From Pseudomonas sp. PB120 (GTDB lineage Bacteria > Pseudomonadota > Gammaproteobacteria > Pseudomonadales > Pseudomonadaceae): a stretch of 64,000 nt of DNA. The stretch lies in NCBI RefSeq assembly GCF_009761815.1, contig NZ_RWIN01000036.1, positions 1-64,000 of the forward strand. The letters run 5' to 3'. Numbering within the stretch: position 1 is the stretch's first letter; each line of letters opens with the position of its first letter. The notes beneath the pieces are model-generated. The model was given only the letters and a program-made list of their open reading frames with translations. It did not search any database and had not been told where the DNA came from. Shown piece after piece: positions 26,637 to 35,463 of this stretch. A program made the translations under genes and the position numbers.

Positions 26637-28424
26637 GTGTCTTTCAACCACTACTACCAAAGCGAACTCACCGCGCTTCGCCAGTTGGGTCGTCGATTCG
26701 CCGAGCGTAGCCCGGCATTGGCGCCTTTTCTGGGTCAGGCTGGGCGGGATCCTGACGTAGAGCGGTTGCTGGAAGGTTTTGCGTTTCTCACCGGGCGCTT
26801 GCGACAGAAACTCGATGACGAATTGCCGGAGCTCAGCCACTCGCTGATGCAGCTGCTGTGGCCAAACTACATGCGACCGCTGCCGGCATTCAGCATCTTG
26901 CAGTTCGACCCCTTGAAGCGCTCGGGGCCGGCGTCAAAGGTCGAGCGCGACACGCCGGTGGAGAGCACGCCGATCAATGGCGTGATTTGTAGTTTCCGCA
27001 CCTGCTACCCGACTGAAGTGTTGCCGCTGGATCTGGCCGCGCTGAATTATTCGGTGAAGGGCAAGGGTTCGCTGTTGAGCCTGCGGCTGGAGATGAGCGT
27101 CGACGGCCACCTCGGTGAACTGGAGTTGAGTCGTCTGCGCCTGCACTTTGCCGGCGAGCGATACATCAGCCAGATGCTCTACCTCAGTCTGTTGCGCTAC
27201 CTGGAAAGCATCGAGCTGATCCCGCTGGACGCCGCCGGCAAGCCTGTCAATGGCGTCAGCGGTACCCCGATGATATTCAAAATGCCCGGTAATCGCGTGC
27301 AGCCGGTGGGTTTTGCCGAAGAAGAAGCCTTGATTCCGTATCCGCTGAACACTTTCCGTGGCTATCGCTATCTGCAGGAATACTTCGCTTTTCAGGACAA
27401 ATTCCTCTTCGTCGACGTCAACGGTCTGGACCTGCTCAACGCGCTGCCGGAAGAAGCGTTGAAGCAGATGCGAGGTCTCGAATTGCGCTTCGACATTCGC
27501 AAGAGCGGCATGCAGCGTCTGCGTCCAACGCTGGACAATGTGAAGCTCCACTGCACGCCGATCGTCAACCTGTTCAAGCACGACGCACTGCCGATCCGCC
27601 TCGATGGCAAGCAGGATGAATACTTGCTGATGCCCGCCAAATACGATCTGGAAAACTGCGGCGTGTTCTCGGTGGAAACCGTCACCGGCTATCAGACGGG
27701 TGGTCGGGGCTATCAGGCGTACGTGCCGTTCGAGTCCTTCGAGCACGACCCGAGTTTCGACGTGCCCACCAGCCGACCGCACTACAGCATCCGCCAACGT
27801 TCGTCTTCGCAACACGACGGCCTCGACACCTACCTGAGCTTCGGCATCCGTCACACCGAAGCCAACGAAACCCTGTCGATCGAGCTGATGTGCACCAACC
27901 AGAACCTGCCGCACAAGCTCAAGCTCGGCGACATCTGCATGGCCAGCGATAAAACGCCGGAGTTCCTGAGCTTCCGCAACATCACCCCGGCCACTGCCAG
28001 TTTCGCACCGCCGCTGAATCGCGACTTCCTGTGGAAGCTCATCAGCAACATGTCGCTCAACTACCTGTCGCTGGCTGACGTCAATGCGCTGAAGGTGATT
28101 CTCGAAACCTATGACCTGCCGCGCTATTACGACCAACAGGCTGAAAAAATCAGCAAATGCCTGCTGGGCGGACTCAAGTCAATCCAGCACCAACATGTCG
28201 ACCGGCTGCACCGAGGGTTGCCGGTTCGCGGATTGCGCACGGAGCTGACGATCGACCCGCAAGGCTATATCGGTGAAGGCGATCTGTTTGTGTTCGCTTC
28301 GGTGCTAAACGAGTTTTTCGCGCTTTACGCCAGCCTCAATTCGTATCACGAGTTGCGGGTAACCAGTACACAAGGAGAGGTGTACCAATGGACACCACGC
28401 ATGGGCCTGCAGCCTCTGCTTTAA
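26637..28424 (+). CDS. tssF: type VI secretion baseplate subunit TssF
   Basis: A 595-residue ImpG/VasA baseplate wedge protein. The start is taken as GTG 26637, giving MSFNHYYQSELTALRQLGRR, the usual N-terminus of this family, with AAGG at 26625-26628; an ATG at 26592 would add 15 unconserved residues and overlap tssE. The family core includes PAFLGQAGRDPDVERLLEGF-like and DDELPELSHSLMQLLWPNYM regions and the C-terminal DLFVFASVLNEFFALYASLN. tssG overlaps its 3' end by 37 bases. Confidence 0.95.
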   Translation: MSFNHYYQSELTALRQLGRRFAERSPALAPFLGQAGRDPDVERLLEGFAFLTGRLRQKLDDELPELSHSLMQLLWPNYMRPLPAFSILQFDPLKRSGPASKVERDTPVESTPINGVICSFRTCYPTEVLPLDLAALNYSVKGKGSLLSLRLEMSVDGHLGELELSRLRLHFAGERYISQMLYLSLLRYLESIELIPLDAAGKPVNGVSGTPMIFKMPGNRVQPVGFAEEEALIPYPLNTFRGYRYLQEYFAFQDKFLFVDVNGLDLLNALPEEALKQMRGLELRFDIRKSGMQRLRPTLDNVKLHCTPIVNLFKHDALPIRLDGKQDEYLLMPAKYDLENCGVFSVETVTGYQTGGRGYQAYVPFESFEHDPSFDVPTSRPHYSIRQRSSSQHDGLDTYLSFGIRHTEANETLSIELMCTNQNLPHKLKLGDICMASDKTPEFLSFRNITPATASFAPPLNRDFLWKLISNMSLNYLSLADVNALKVILETYDLPRYYDQQAEKISKCLLGGLKSIQHQHVDRLHRGLPVRGLRTELTIDPQGYIGEGDLFVFASVLNEFFALYASLNSYHELRVTSTQGEVYQWTPRMGLQPLL

Positions 28425-29395
28425 GCGGGCTGACGCAGGTAATCCGTGAGTACTCGCTGTTTCAGGCCGTGCTGCTGGTGATTGACCGGCTGCGCCATGC
28501 ACACCCGCACTTGAGCGAAGACGATCTGTACGACCAACTGGAGTTTCAGGCCAACCCGAGCCTGGGTTTTCCGGGCAGTGATGTTGATCGCGTGGAGTTT
28601 TTCCATGAGCACGGGCAGATGCGTGCGCGCCTGCGATTCAACTTGATCGGCCTGGTAGGTTCCGGCTCGCCATTGCCGGCGTTCTACGGTGAACAGGCGC
28701 TGGGCGACGGTGAGGATGGCAACCCGACCCGCAACTTCTTCGACCTGTTCCACCATCGTCTGCAACGACTGATGCTGCCGATCTGGCAAAAATACCGCTA
28801 CCGCGCCAGCTTCCAGAGTGGCGCGCTGGACCCGTTTTCTTCCCAGCTATTTGCGCTGATCGGCCTAGGGGGTGAAGAGATTCGCAACGCCCGGGAACTC
28901 AACTGGAAACGCCTGCTGCCATACCTCGGCCTGCTCAGTTTACGAGCGCATTCGGCGGCACTGATCGAAGCGGTGCTGCGTTACTACTTCAAGCACGCCG
29001 AGCTGACCATCGAGCAATGCATCGAGCGCCGCGTGGAAATTCTCGACGAACAGCGCAATCGCCTGGGTCGCGCCAACAGCCTGCTCGGCGAAGACCTGGT
29101 GCTTGGCGAGAACGTACGCGACCGCAGCGGCAAATTCCGCATTCACATCCGCGAACTCGACTGGCAGCGCTTTCACGAGTTCCTGCCGATCGGTTTCGGC
29201 TACCAGCCACTGTGCGCGCTAGTGCGGTTCACCCTGCGTGACCCGCTCGACTACGACATTCGCCTGGTCCTGCGACAGGAAGAAATCCGCGAACTGCGCA
29301 TCGGCGAGCAGAACGCCTGTCGCCTGGGATGGACCAGTTGGCTCGGCCGCAAAAAAGCGGACGGCGTGGTGACCCTGGGCAGCAAAATTCATTAA
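28388..29395 (+). CDS. tssG: type VI secretion baseplate subunit TssG
   Basis: The ImpH/VasB wedge protein, 335 residues, partner of TssF. Recognised by FQAVLLVIDRLRHAHPH, ANPSLGFPGSDVDRVEF, LTFN-like FNLIGLVGSGSPLPAFYGE, FFDLFHHRLQRLMLPIW and the LGWTSWLG ending. AAGGAGAGGTG before ATG 28388 is a clear ribosome site, so the 37-base overlap with tssF is genuine and suggests coupling. Confidence 0.95.
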   Translation: MDTTHGPAASALSGLTQVIREYSLFQAVLLVIDRLRHAHPHLSEDDLYDQLEFQANPSLGFPGSDVDRVEFFHEHGQMRARLRFNLIGLVGSGSPLPAFYGEQALGDGEDGNPTRNFFDLFHHRLQRLMLPIWQKYRYRASFQSGALDPFSSQLFALIGLGGEEIRNARELNWKRLLPYLGLLSLRAHSAALIEAVLRYYFKHAELTIEQCIERRVEILDEQRNRLGRANSLLGEDLVLGENVRDRSGKFRIHIRELDWQRFHEFLPIGFGYQPLCALVRFTLRDPLDYDIRLVLRQEEIRELRIGEQNACRLGWTSWLGRKKADGVVTLGSKIH

Positions 29396-29408
29396 GGACA
29401 GATGATCA

Positions 29409-32030
29409 ATGATCAACGTAGACCTGCAACAACTGATCCAGGCACTGGATGCCGAAGCCCGTCGCGATCTGGAAAGCTCTGCCGAGCGTTGCGTCGCACG
29501 TGGCGGCAGCAAAATACTCGTCGAAGACTTGCTGCTCGGTCTGCTGGAGCGTCCGCAAGGCCTGCTCGCGCGTGCGCTGCAAGAGGCTGAAGTGGACGCC
29601 GGGCAGCTGAACGCCGCGCTGCAATCGCGGGTCGAGCACAGCGCTTCGCGCAACCCGGTGTTCGCCCTGGAACTGGTGCAGTGGCTGCAGGATGCGTTGC
29701 TGGTGGCCAACCTCGAATTGGGCCAAAGCCAGGTCGGGCAAGCCGCGCTGATCCTTGCGCTGCTACGCAATCCGATGCGGTACGCCGGCAGCCGCTATCA
29801 GTCGTTGTTGGCCAAGCTGAACATCGAGCGTCTGAAAGAATTTGCCCTGTCCCAGAAAGAGCAACCGGCCACCGGCAAGCGTGCCGTGCCTGGCGAATCC
29901 TTACTGGAGCGCTTCACCCACAACCTGACTCAACAGGCCCGCGACGGCAAACTTGACCCGGTGTTGTGCCGCGACGGCGCGATTCGGCAGATGGTCGACA
30001 TCCTTGCGCGTCGTCGCAAGAACAACCCGATTGTGGTGGGTGAGGCGGGCGTCGGTAAAACCGCGATTGTCGAAGGCCTGGCCTCACGGATTGTGGCCGG
30101 GGAAGTGCCGCCGGTCTTGAAAGGCGTGGAGCTGTTGTCGCTGGACATGGGGCTGTTACAAGCCGGTGCCAGCGTCAAAGGTGAATTCGAACGTCGCCTA
30201 AAAGGCGTGATCGACGAAGTCAAAGCCTCGCCGAAACCGATCATCCTGTTTATCGACGAGGCCCACACGCTGATCGGCGCGGGCGGTAATGCCGGTGGTT
30301 CTGACGCAGCCAACCTGCTCAAGCCAGCCCTGGCCCGCGGCGAGTTACGCACCATCGCGGCTACGACTTGGGCGGAGTACAAGAAGTACTTCGAAAAAGA
30401 CCCGGCCCTGGCCCGTCGATTCCAACCAGTGCTACTGCACGAACCGACCGTCAGCGAAGCGGTGACCATTCTCCGTGGACTGGCTCAGGTGTACGAAAAG
30501 AGCCACGGCATCTATCTGCGCGATGACGCGGTGGTCGCAGCGGCCGAGTTGTCGGCTCGCTATCTCGCGGGCCGCCAGTTGCCGGATAAAGCCGTCGACG
30601 TGCTCGACACCGCCTGCGCTCGCGTCCGCATCAGCCTTGCTGCCGCCCCGGAAAGCCTGGAGCTCTTGCGTAGCGAGCTGGCCGAAGGCAGCTGTCAGCG
30701 ACAGGCGCTACGCCGTGATGCCGACGCGGGTTTGCTGATCGATCACGAGGCGCTGCACGCATTGGAAAATCGCCTGGTCGCTGCCGACGAAGAAAGGGGC
30801 ACGTTGGAAACCCACTGGACCGAACAGAAAGAACTGGCCGAGCGACTGCTGGACCTGCGCCAACAACTGGCCAAGGCGCGAGAAGTCGTTGCCATCGAGC
30901 CGACCGCCACAGTTGAGGACTGTCTTGAAGCACCAGCGGACGACGTGGCGTCCCTTGAAGCAGCGCTAAACGAAGCCCACCGCCTACTGACAGAGTCCCA
31001 AGTCAAAGAACGCCTGGTGAGTTTCGAGGTCTGCCCGCGCTTGGTGGCTGAAGTGGTCAGCGCCTGGACCGGCGTACCGCTGGCGCAATTGGCCCGCGAA
31101 CACAACGCTAAAGTCGCCAGTTTCGCCACCGATCTGCGCACTCGTATTCGTGGGCAGGAACAAGCGGTTCATGCACTGGACCGCTCGATGCGTGCCACCG
31201 CAGCCGGCCTGGACAAACCAGATGCACCGGTCGGCGTGTTCCTGCTGGTCGGCCCGAGCGGTGTGGGTAAAACCGAAACCGCACTGGCCCTGGCGGATTT
31301 GCTGTACGGCGGCGAGCGCTTTCTTACCACCATCAACATGTCTGAATTCCAGGAGAAGCACACCGTCTCGCGTCTGATCGGTGCACCGCCCGGCTACGTC
31401 GGTTACGGCGAGGGTGGCATGCTCACCGAAGCTGTGCGTCAGAAACCGTACTCGGTGGTGCTGCTCGATGAAGTCGAGAAAGCTGATCCGGACGTGCTGA
31501 ACCTGTTCTACCAGATTTTCGACAAAGGCGTGGCCAACGACGGGGAAGGGCGTGAGATCAATTTCCGCAACACGTTGATCCTGATGACCTCGAACCTGGG
31601 TAGCGACCACATCAGCGAGCTTTGCGAAAACGGCGCGCGACCAACGGCCGAAAAGCTTGAAGAAACCCTCCGCCCGGTGCTCAGCAAACACTTCAAACCG
31701 GCGTTGCTGGCGCGGATGCGCGTGGTGCCTTACTACCCGGTCAACGGCCCGGTGCTGCGCGAGTTGATCGAAATAAAACTCGGTCGCCTGGGCGAGCGAT
31801 TGAATCGTCGGCAGCTGGATTTCAGCTACTCGCAGGACCTCGTCGATTACCTGGCCGAACGCTGCACTCAAAGTGACAGCGGCGCGCGTTTGATCGATCA
31901 CTTGCTCGACTTGCACGTGCTGCCGCTGGTTGCCGACCGTTTACTCGATGCGATGGCTACTGGAGAAATGCTCAAGCGTGTCAACGCCACGCTCGACGGC
32001 GATGCCCGCGTGACGTGCGAGTTCGCCTGA
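29409..32030 (+). CDS. tssH: type VI secretion ATPase TssH (ClpV)
   Basis: An 873-residue AAA+ unfoldase that disassembles contracted TssBC sheaths for reuse. N-terminal Clp-N domain (about 1-160), first ATPase with GEAGVGKTA (about 211) and LFIDEAHTLIGAGG, middle coiled-coil region (about 410-520), second ATPase with GPSGVGKTE (about 614) and VVLLDEVEKADP, and a D2 small domain. AAGGA (29394-29398) points to ATG 29409 rather than ATG 29402. The equivalent in the H2 system is clpV2. Confidence 0.97.
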   Translation: MINVDLQQLIQALDAEARRDLESSAERCVARGGSKILVEDLLLGLLERPQGLLARALQEAEVDAGQLNAALQSRVEHSASRNPVFALELVQWLQDALLVANLELGQSQVGQAALILALLRNPMRYAGSRYQSLLAKLNIERLKEFALSQKEQPATGKRAVPGESLLERFTHNLTQQARDGKLDPVLCRDGAIRQMVDILARRRKNNPIVVGEAGVGKTAIVEGLASRIVAGEVPPVLKGVELLSLDMGLLQAGASVKGEFERRLKGVIDEVKASPKPIILFIDEAHTLIGAGGNAGGSDAANLLKPALARGELRTIAATTWAEYKKYFEKDPALARRFQPVLLHEPTVSEAVTILRGLAQVYEKSHGIYLRDDAVVAAAELSARYLAGRQLPDKAVDVLDTACARVRISLAAAPESLELLRSELAEGSCQRQALRRDADAGLLIDHEALHALENRLVAADEERGTLETHWTEQKELAERLLDLRQQLAKAREVVAIEPTATVEDCLEAPADDVASLEAALNEAHRLLTESQVKERLVSFEVCPRLVAEVVSAWTGVPLAQLAREHNAKVASFATDLRTRIRGQEQAVHALDRSMRATAAGLDKPDAPVGVFLLVGPSGVGKTETALALADLLYGGERFLTTINMSEFQEKHTVSRLIGAPPGYVGYGEGGMLTEAVRQKPYSVVLLDEVEKADPDVLNLFYQIFDKGVANDGEGREINFRNTLILMTSNLGSDHISELCENGARPTAEKLEETLRPVLSKHFKPALLARMRVVPYYPVNGPVLRELIEIKLGRLGERLNRRQLDFSYSQDLVDYLAERCTQSDSGARLIDHLLDLHVLPLVADRLLDAMATGEMLKRVNATLDGDARVTCEFA

Positions 32031-32040
32031 GGTGGGTGTG

Positions 32041-33558
32041 ATGTTTACTCAAGTGCCGCAGCCGTTGAACTATGCAGAAGCCTTGCTGGCGCAGTTCGCC
32101 AGCCTCTCACGAGCGGCGGACGGCGCGGCGCTATTGGGCGATTTCATGCGTGCCGTGGCGCAGCTCAGCGGTTGTGAGCTGACGCAGTTGTACCTGCTGG
32201 ACGCGACGCACACATGTCTGGGGATGAACGCCGAGTTTCTGAACGGAGTGCTCCAGCCGCGGGAAGCGGCGAGCCTGCCGGCGGATTACGACGACGAGCA
32301 ATTGCTGCAATTTGCTCTGTGCCAGAACCGTGTGGTAAGTCTTGGCAAATTGAACGGCAGCCTGCACGAAACCGGCTTCCTGCCACCCCAGGTCGCGCCG
32401 TGGCAATCACTGTTGTGCGTACCGCTGGTCAATCGGCGAAAAGCCGCCGAAGGTTTGTTGGTGTGCGCCAGCCGCCAGCACGTCGACCTCCAGGGCTTCG
32501 CCGATTCCCTCGCTCAACTGGGTTCGTTCGTACTCGGCCAACTGCACTTGCTGCAACGTCTGCGTCCGCCAACGGATGATGCGCGACCGCTCAAAGCCAG
32601 CGTCCCGAATGCCAGCGGTTATGGCCTGATCGGCAAGAGCAAGGCCATGCGCGACACCTATTCGCTGATCAGCAAAGTCCTGCACAGCCCTTACACGGTG
32701 TTGCTGCGCGGAGAAACCGGCACCGGTAAAGAAGTGGTCGCGCGCGCCATCCACGACTGCGGCCCGCGCCGTTCGCAGGCGTTCATTGTGCAGAACTGCG
32801 CCGCGTTCCCCGAGAGCCTGCTGGAGAGCGAGCTGTTCGGTTATCGCAAAGGCGCTTTCACCGGCGCAGACCGCGATCGTGCCGGACTATTCGATGCAGC
32901 CAATGGCGGCACCTTGTTGCTCGATGAAATCGGCGACATGCCGTTGTCCTTGCAAGCCAAATTGTTGCGCGTGTTGCAGGAAGGCGAAATTCGTCCGCTC
33001 GGTTCCAACGACACCCACAAAATCGACGTGCGCATCATCGCCGCGACCCACCGGGATTTGTCCGCGCTGGTAGGCGAAGGCAAATTTCGCGAGGACTTGT
33101 ACTACCGGCTCGCGCAGTTCCCCATCGAGTTACCGGCGCTGCGCCAGCGTGAAGGCGACATTCTCGATCTGGCCCGGAATTTCGCCGAAAAGGCCTGCTC
33201 GTTTTTGCAACGCGATGCGGTGGGCTGGTCCGATGCGGCGCTGGATCGTCTGTCCGGTTATGCCTTCCCGGGCAACGTGCGCGAACTCAAGGGTCTGGTC
33301 GAACGCGCCGTGCTGTTGTGTGAGGGCGGCGAGTTGCTGGCAGAGCATTTTTCCCTGCGCATGGAACCGGCGCCGAAATACATCAGCCTGAATTTGCGTG
33401 AACGCCTGGCGCAGTTCGAACGCAGCCTGCTGCTCGATTGCCTGCGCAAAAACGCCGGCAACCAGACCCTCACGGCCCGTGAACTCGGCCTGCCACGTCG
33501 CACGCTGCTGTACCGCCTCAGTCGCCTGAATATCAACACCGGCGCCATTGATGACTGA
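32041..33558 (+). CDS. sigma-54-dependent transcriptional activator of the T6SS (Sfa/VasH type)
   Basis: About 506 residues. N-terminal GAF-like region (about 1-175), then an AAA+ sigma-54 interaction domain with GETGTGKE (about 224), the GAFTGA loop (about 270), LLLDEIGDM and AATHRDL, then a Fis-type helix-turn-helix (NQTLTARELGLPRRTLLYRL) at the end. All features for sigma-54 activation are intact. The start is uncertain among GTG 32032, GTG 32038 and ATG 32041. It sits inside the operon exactly where sfa2 sits in the P. aeruginosa H2 cluster, so autogenous or hcp/vgrG control through RpoN is likely. Confidence 0.92.
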   Translation: MFTQVPQPLNYAEALLAQFASLSRAADGAALLGDFMRAVAQLSGCELTQLYLLDATHTCLGMNAEFLNGVLQPREAASLPADYDDEQLLQFALCQNRVVSLGKLNGSLHETGFLPPQVAPWQSLLCVPLVNRRKAAEGLLVCASRQHVDLQGFADSLAQLGSFVLGQLHLLQRLRPPTDDARPLKASVPNASGYGLIGKSKAMRDTYSLISKVLHSPYTVLLRGETGTGKEVVARAIHDCGPRRSQAFIVQNCAAFPESLLESELFGYRKGAFTGADRDRAGLFDAANGGTLLLDEIGDMPLSLQAKLLRVLQEGEIRPLGSNDTHKIDVRIIAATHRDLSALVGEGKFREDLYYRLAQFPIELPALRQREGDILDLARNFAEKACSFLQRDAVGWSDAALDRLSGYAFPGNVRELKGLVERAVLLCEGGELLAEHFSLRMEPAPKYISLNLRERLAQFERSLLLDCLRKNAGNQTLTARELGLPRRTLLYRLSRLNINTGAIDD

Positions 33559-33600
33559 GCTCAATGTTTTTGTACTTTGCCTACCCCTGGAGACCCTCTG

Positions 33601-33741
33601 ATGTCTGTTCGTCACTGGCAAGCCGTCCTGCTGACCCTCGTCGTTCTATGCGGCCTCGGCGCCTGCAGCAGCAATTACAAATTCAACGACAACACCTATC
33701 GCCCTTTGGGTGATCCGCAGGCGGTCAATCGCGGCAAGTGA
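33601..33741 (+). CDS. small T6SS-linked lipoprotein (46 aa)
   Basis: A 46-residue predicted lipoprotein: MSVRHWQAVLLTLVVLCGLG, then lipobox LGAC with C22, and a short polar tail ending DPQAVNRGK. GGAGACCCTCTG before ATG 33601 is a good ribosome site, and the coding frame is tightly fitted between the activator and fha genes (17 bases before fha). The P. aeruginosa H2 cluster has an uncharacterised gene (orfX, PA1664, from memory) at the same place. Function unknown. Confidence 0.75.
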   Translation: MSVRHWQAVLLTLVVLCGLGACSSNYKFNDNTYRPLGDPQAVNRGK

Positions 33742-33758
33742 CCGCAAGGAGCAGCACC

Positions 33759-34955
33759 ATGGAACTGGTTTTCGAAATGCTGGATACCAAGCAGTTCGTG
33801 CCTACGGATTTGCGCGAGAAGACCTTCAAACAGGCCGGCGGCGTGATTGGCCGTGGCGAGGATTGCGACTGGATTATCCCGGACCGCAAGCGCCACCTGT
33901 CCAACCACCACGCGTTGATCAGCTACCGCGATGGCACTTTTTTTCTGACCGATACCAGTAGCAACGGTATTCAGGACAGCGGAAGCGGCACTTGTCTGCG
34001 CAAGGGTGAAGCTATACGCATTGAGCACGGCAGCATATACGTGTTGGGTGACTTCGAGATCCGTGCGCGGTTGCTACGTGCCCCGGCGAGTTTCGGTGTA
34101 GACGCCGGTCGTCCGCAAGCTGCGCGCAGCATCATTCCGGACAATGCATTCCTCGACCTCGACCCGCTGAACGCCCTTGACCCGCAAGAGCACGTGTACT
34201 CGGAAATCGACGAGCTGATCTCCCCGAGTGCCGCCATCAAGGACACCTGTCAGCGCGCCGACTATGCACGCATCGACATGGAAAGCATGGTGGTGCCGCA
34301 GCTGGTCGAAGCCCCGGCAGAACCCGTGCCCGCACCTGTACCCAAAGCGGCCGAGGGTCAGAGTGAAGGATTCTGGAAACACTTCGGGGCCGCACTGGGT
34401 GTGGACCTCGAAGGCCTTGGCCAAGATGCCCGGGAAGCCATGGCGCTTAACGCTGCGCGCCTGCTCAAACAAAGTGTCGGTGGTTTGCAGCAGAGCCTGC
34501 GCACTCGCAGCGAACTGAAGAACGAACTGCGCCTTGCCCAGACCACGGTGCAAGGATCCCACAAAAATCCACTGAAATTTGCAGTTGATGCCAGTGAAGC
34601 ACTGGGGATTTTGTTGCAGCCGAACAAACCCGGTCAGCTGCCAGCCGAGCAGTCGATCTCACGGGCATTCCGCGATTTGCAGGCGCATCAAGTGGCCTTG
34701 CTGACCGCCAGCCGCGCTGCTGTTCGCGGCACGCTGGAACACTTCTCGCCCCAACAATTGACCCTGCGTTTCGAGCGCGACAACAAGCCGTTACTAACGA
34801 CGTCCGGCAGCCGCTGGAGAGCGTACGGTCGTTATCACCAGGCCCTGCGTCAGGACGACGACTGGAGCGAACGACTGCTGGCCCGCGACTTCGCCCAGGC
34901 CTACGAAGAGCAGATCCGCCTGATTTCCACCCTTCACACCGACCACCAAGGATGA
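33759..34955 (+). CDS. tagH: FHA domain protein of the T6SS (TagH/Fha)
   Basis: A 398-residue protein with an N-terminal forkhead-associated domain (about 20-100: GGVIGRGEDCDWIIPDRKRHLSNHH, phosphothreonine-binding G-R-G and S-N-H residues) and a long C-terminal region of TagH type (FWKHFGAALGVDLEGLGQ onward). It should bind phosphorylated threonines made by the kinase at the end of this operon and trigger secretion. ATG 33759 with AAGGA at 33746-33750. Its stop overlaps the tssJ region (ATGATG). Confidence 0.92.
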   Translation: MELVFEMLDTKQFVPTDLREKTFKQAGGVIGRGEDCDWIIPDRKRHLSNHHALISYRDGTFFLTDTSSNGIQDSGSGTCLRKGEAIRIEHGSIYVLGDFEIRARLLRAPASFGVDAGRPQAARSIIPDNAFLDLDPLNALDPQEHVYSEIDELISPSAAIKDTCQRADYARIDMESMVVPQLVEAPAEPVPAPVPKAAEGQSEGFWKHFGAALGVDLEGLGQDAREAMALNAARLLKQSVGGLQQSLRTRSELKNELRLAQTTVQGSHKNPLKFAVDASEALGILLQPNKPGQLPAEQSISRAFRDLQAHQVALLTASRAAVRGTLEHFSPQQLTLRFERDNKPLLTTSGSRWRAYGRYHQALRQDDDWSERLLARDFAQAYEEQIRLISTLHTDHQG

Positions 34956-34960
34956 TGTGC

Positions 34961-35461
34961 ATGTCTCGCTGTCCAACCGCTTTTTTCAAGACGCTCATGG
35001 CGATGATAGCCCTGGTGCTGCTGGCCGGTTGCTCGTCGTTGTCGCCGTACTCCCACCTCACCAAACTCAACCTGAACCTCACCGCCAGCGATCAGTTGAA
35101 CCCGGATCTCAACGGACGTCCGTCGCCGATCGTGGTGCATCTGCTGGAACTCAAGCACCCGGTGGCGTTCGAGAACGCCGACTTCTTCAGCCTTTATGAG
35201 CGAGCCAAGGAGTCCCTGGCCCCGGATCTGGTCGTCAGCGAAGAGATCGAGCTGCGTCCGGGCGAACGTGTCGAACTCAAGCTCACTGCGAAAGAGGGCA
35301 GCCGTTACGTCGGAATCCTCGCAGCCTACCGCGACCTACCGGAAACCAAATGGCGCTACACCGTGCCAATCACGCCTAAGGAAATCACCGAAGTCGAATT
35401 GATCCTCGACCAGGCCGGCATCCGCAACAGCCATGAAACGCTTGCCAGGGCGGATGACTGA
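34961..35461 (+). CDS. tssJ: type VI secretion lipoprotein TssJ
   Basis: An outer-membrane lipoprotein (166 residues) that anchors TssM. Signal peptide FFKTLMAMIALVLLAGCSS with lipobox LAGC. Mature domain shows the TssJ beta-sandwich pattern with SPIVVHLLELK and VPITPKEITEVELIL. AAGGA (34948-34952) fits ATG 34961 best; ATG 34952 or 34955 are alternatives. Two bases separate it from tssK. Confidence 0.93.
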   Translation: MSRCPTAFFKTLMAMIALVLLAGCSSLSPYSHLTKLNLNLTASDQLNPDLNGRPSPIVVHLLELKHPVAFENADFFSLYERAKESLAPDLVVSEEIELRPGERVELKLTAKEGSRYVGILAAYRDLPETKWRYTVPITPKEITEVELILDQAGIRNSHETLARADD

Positions 35462-35463
35462 TC

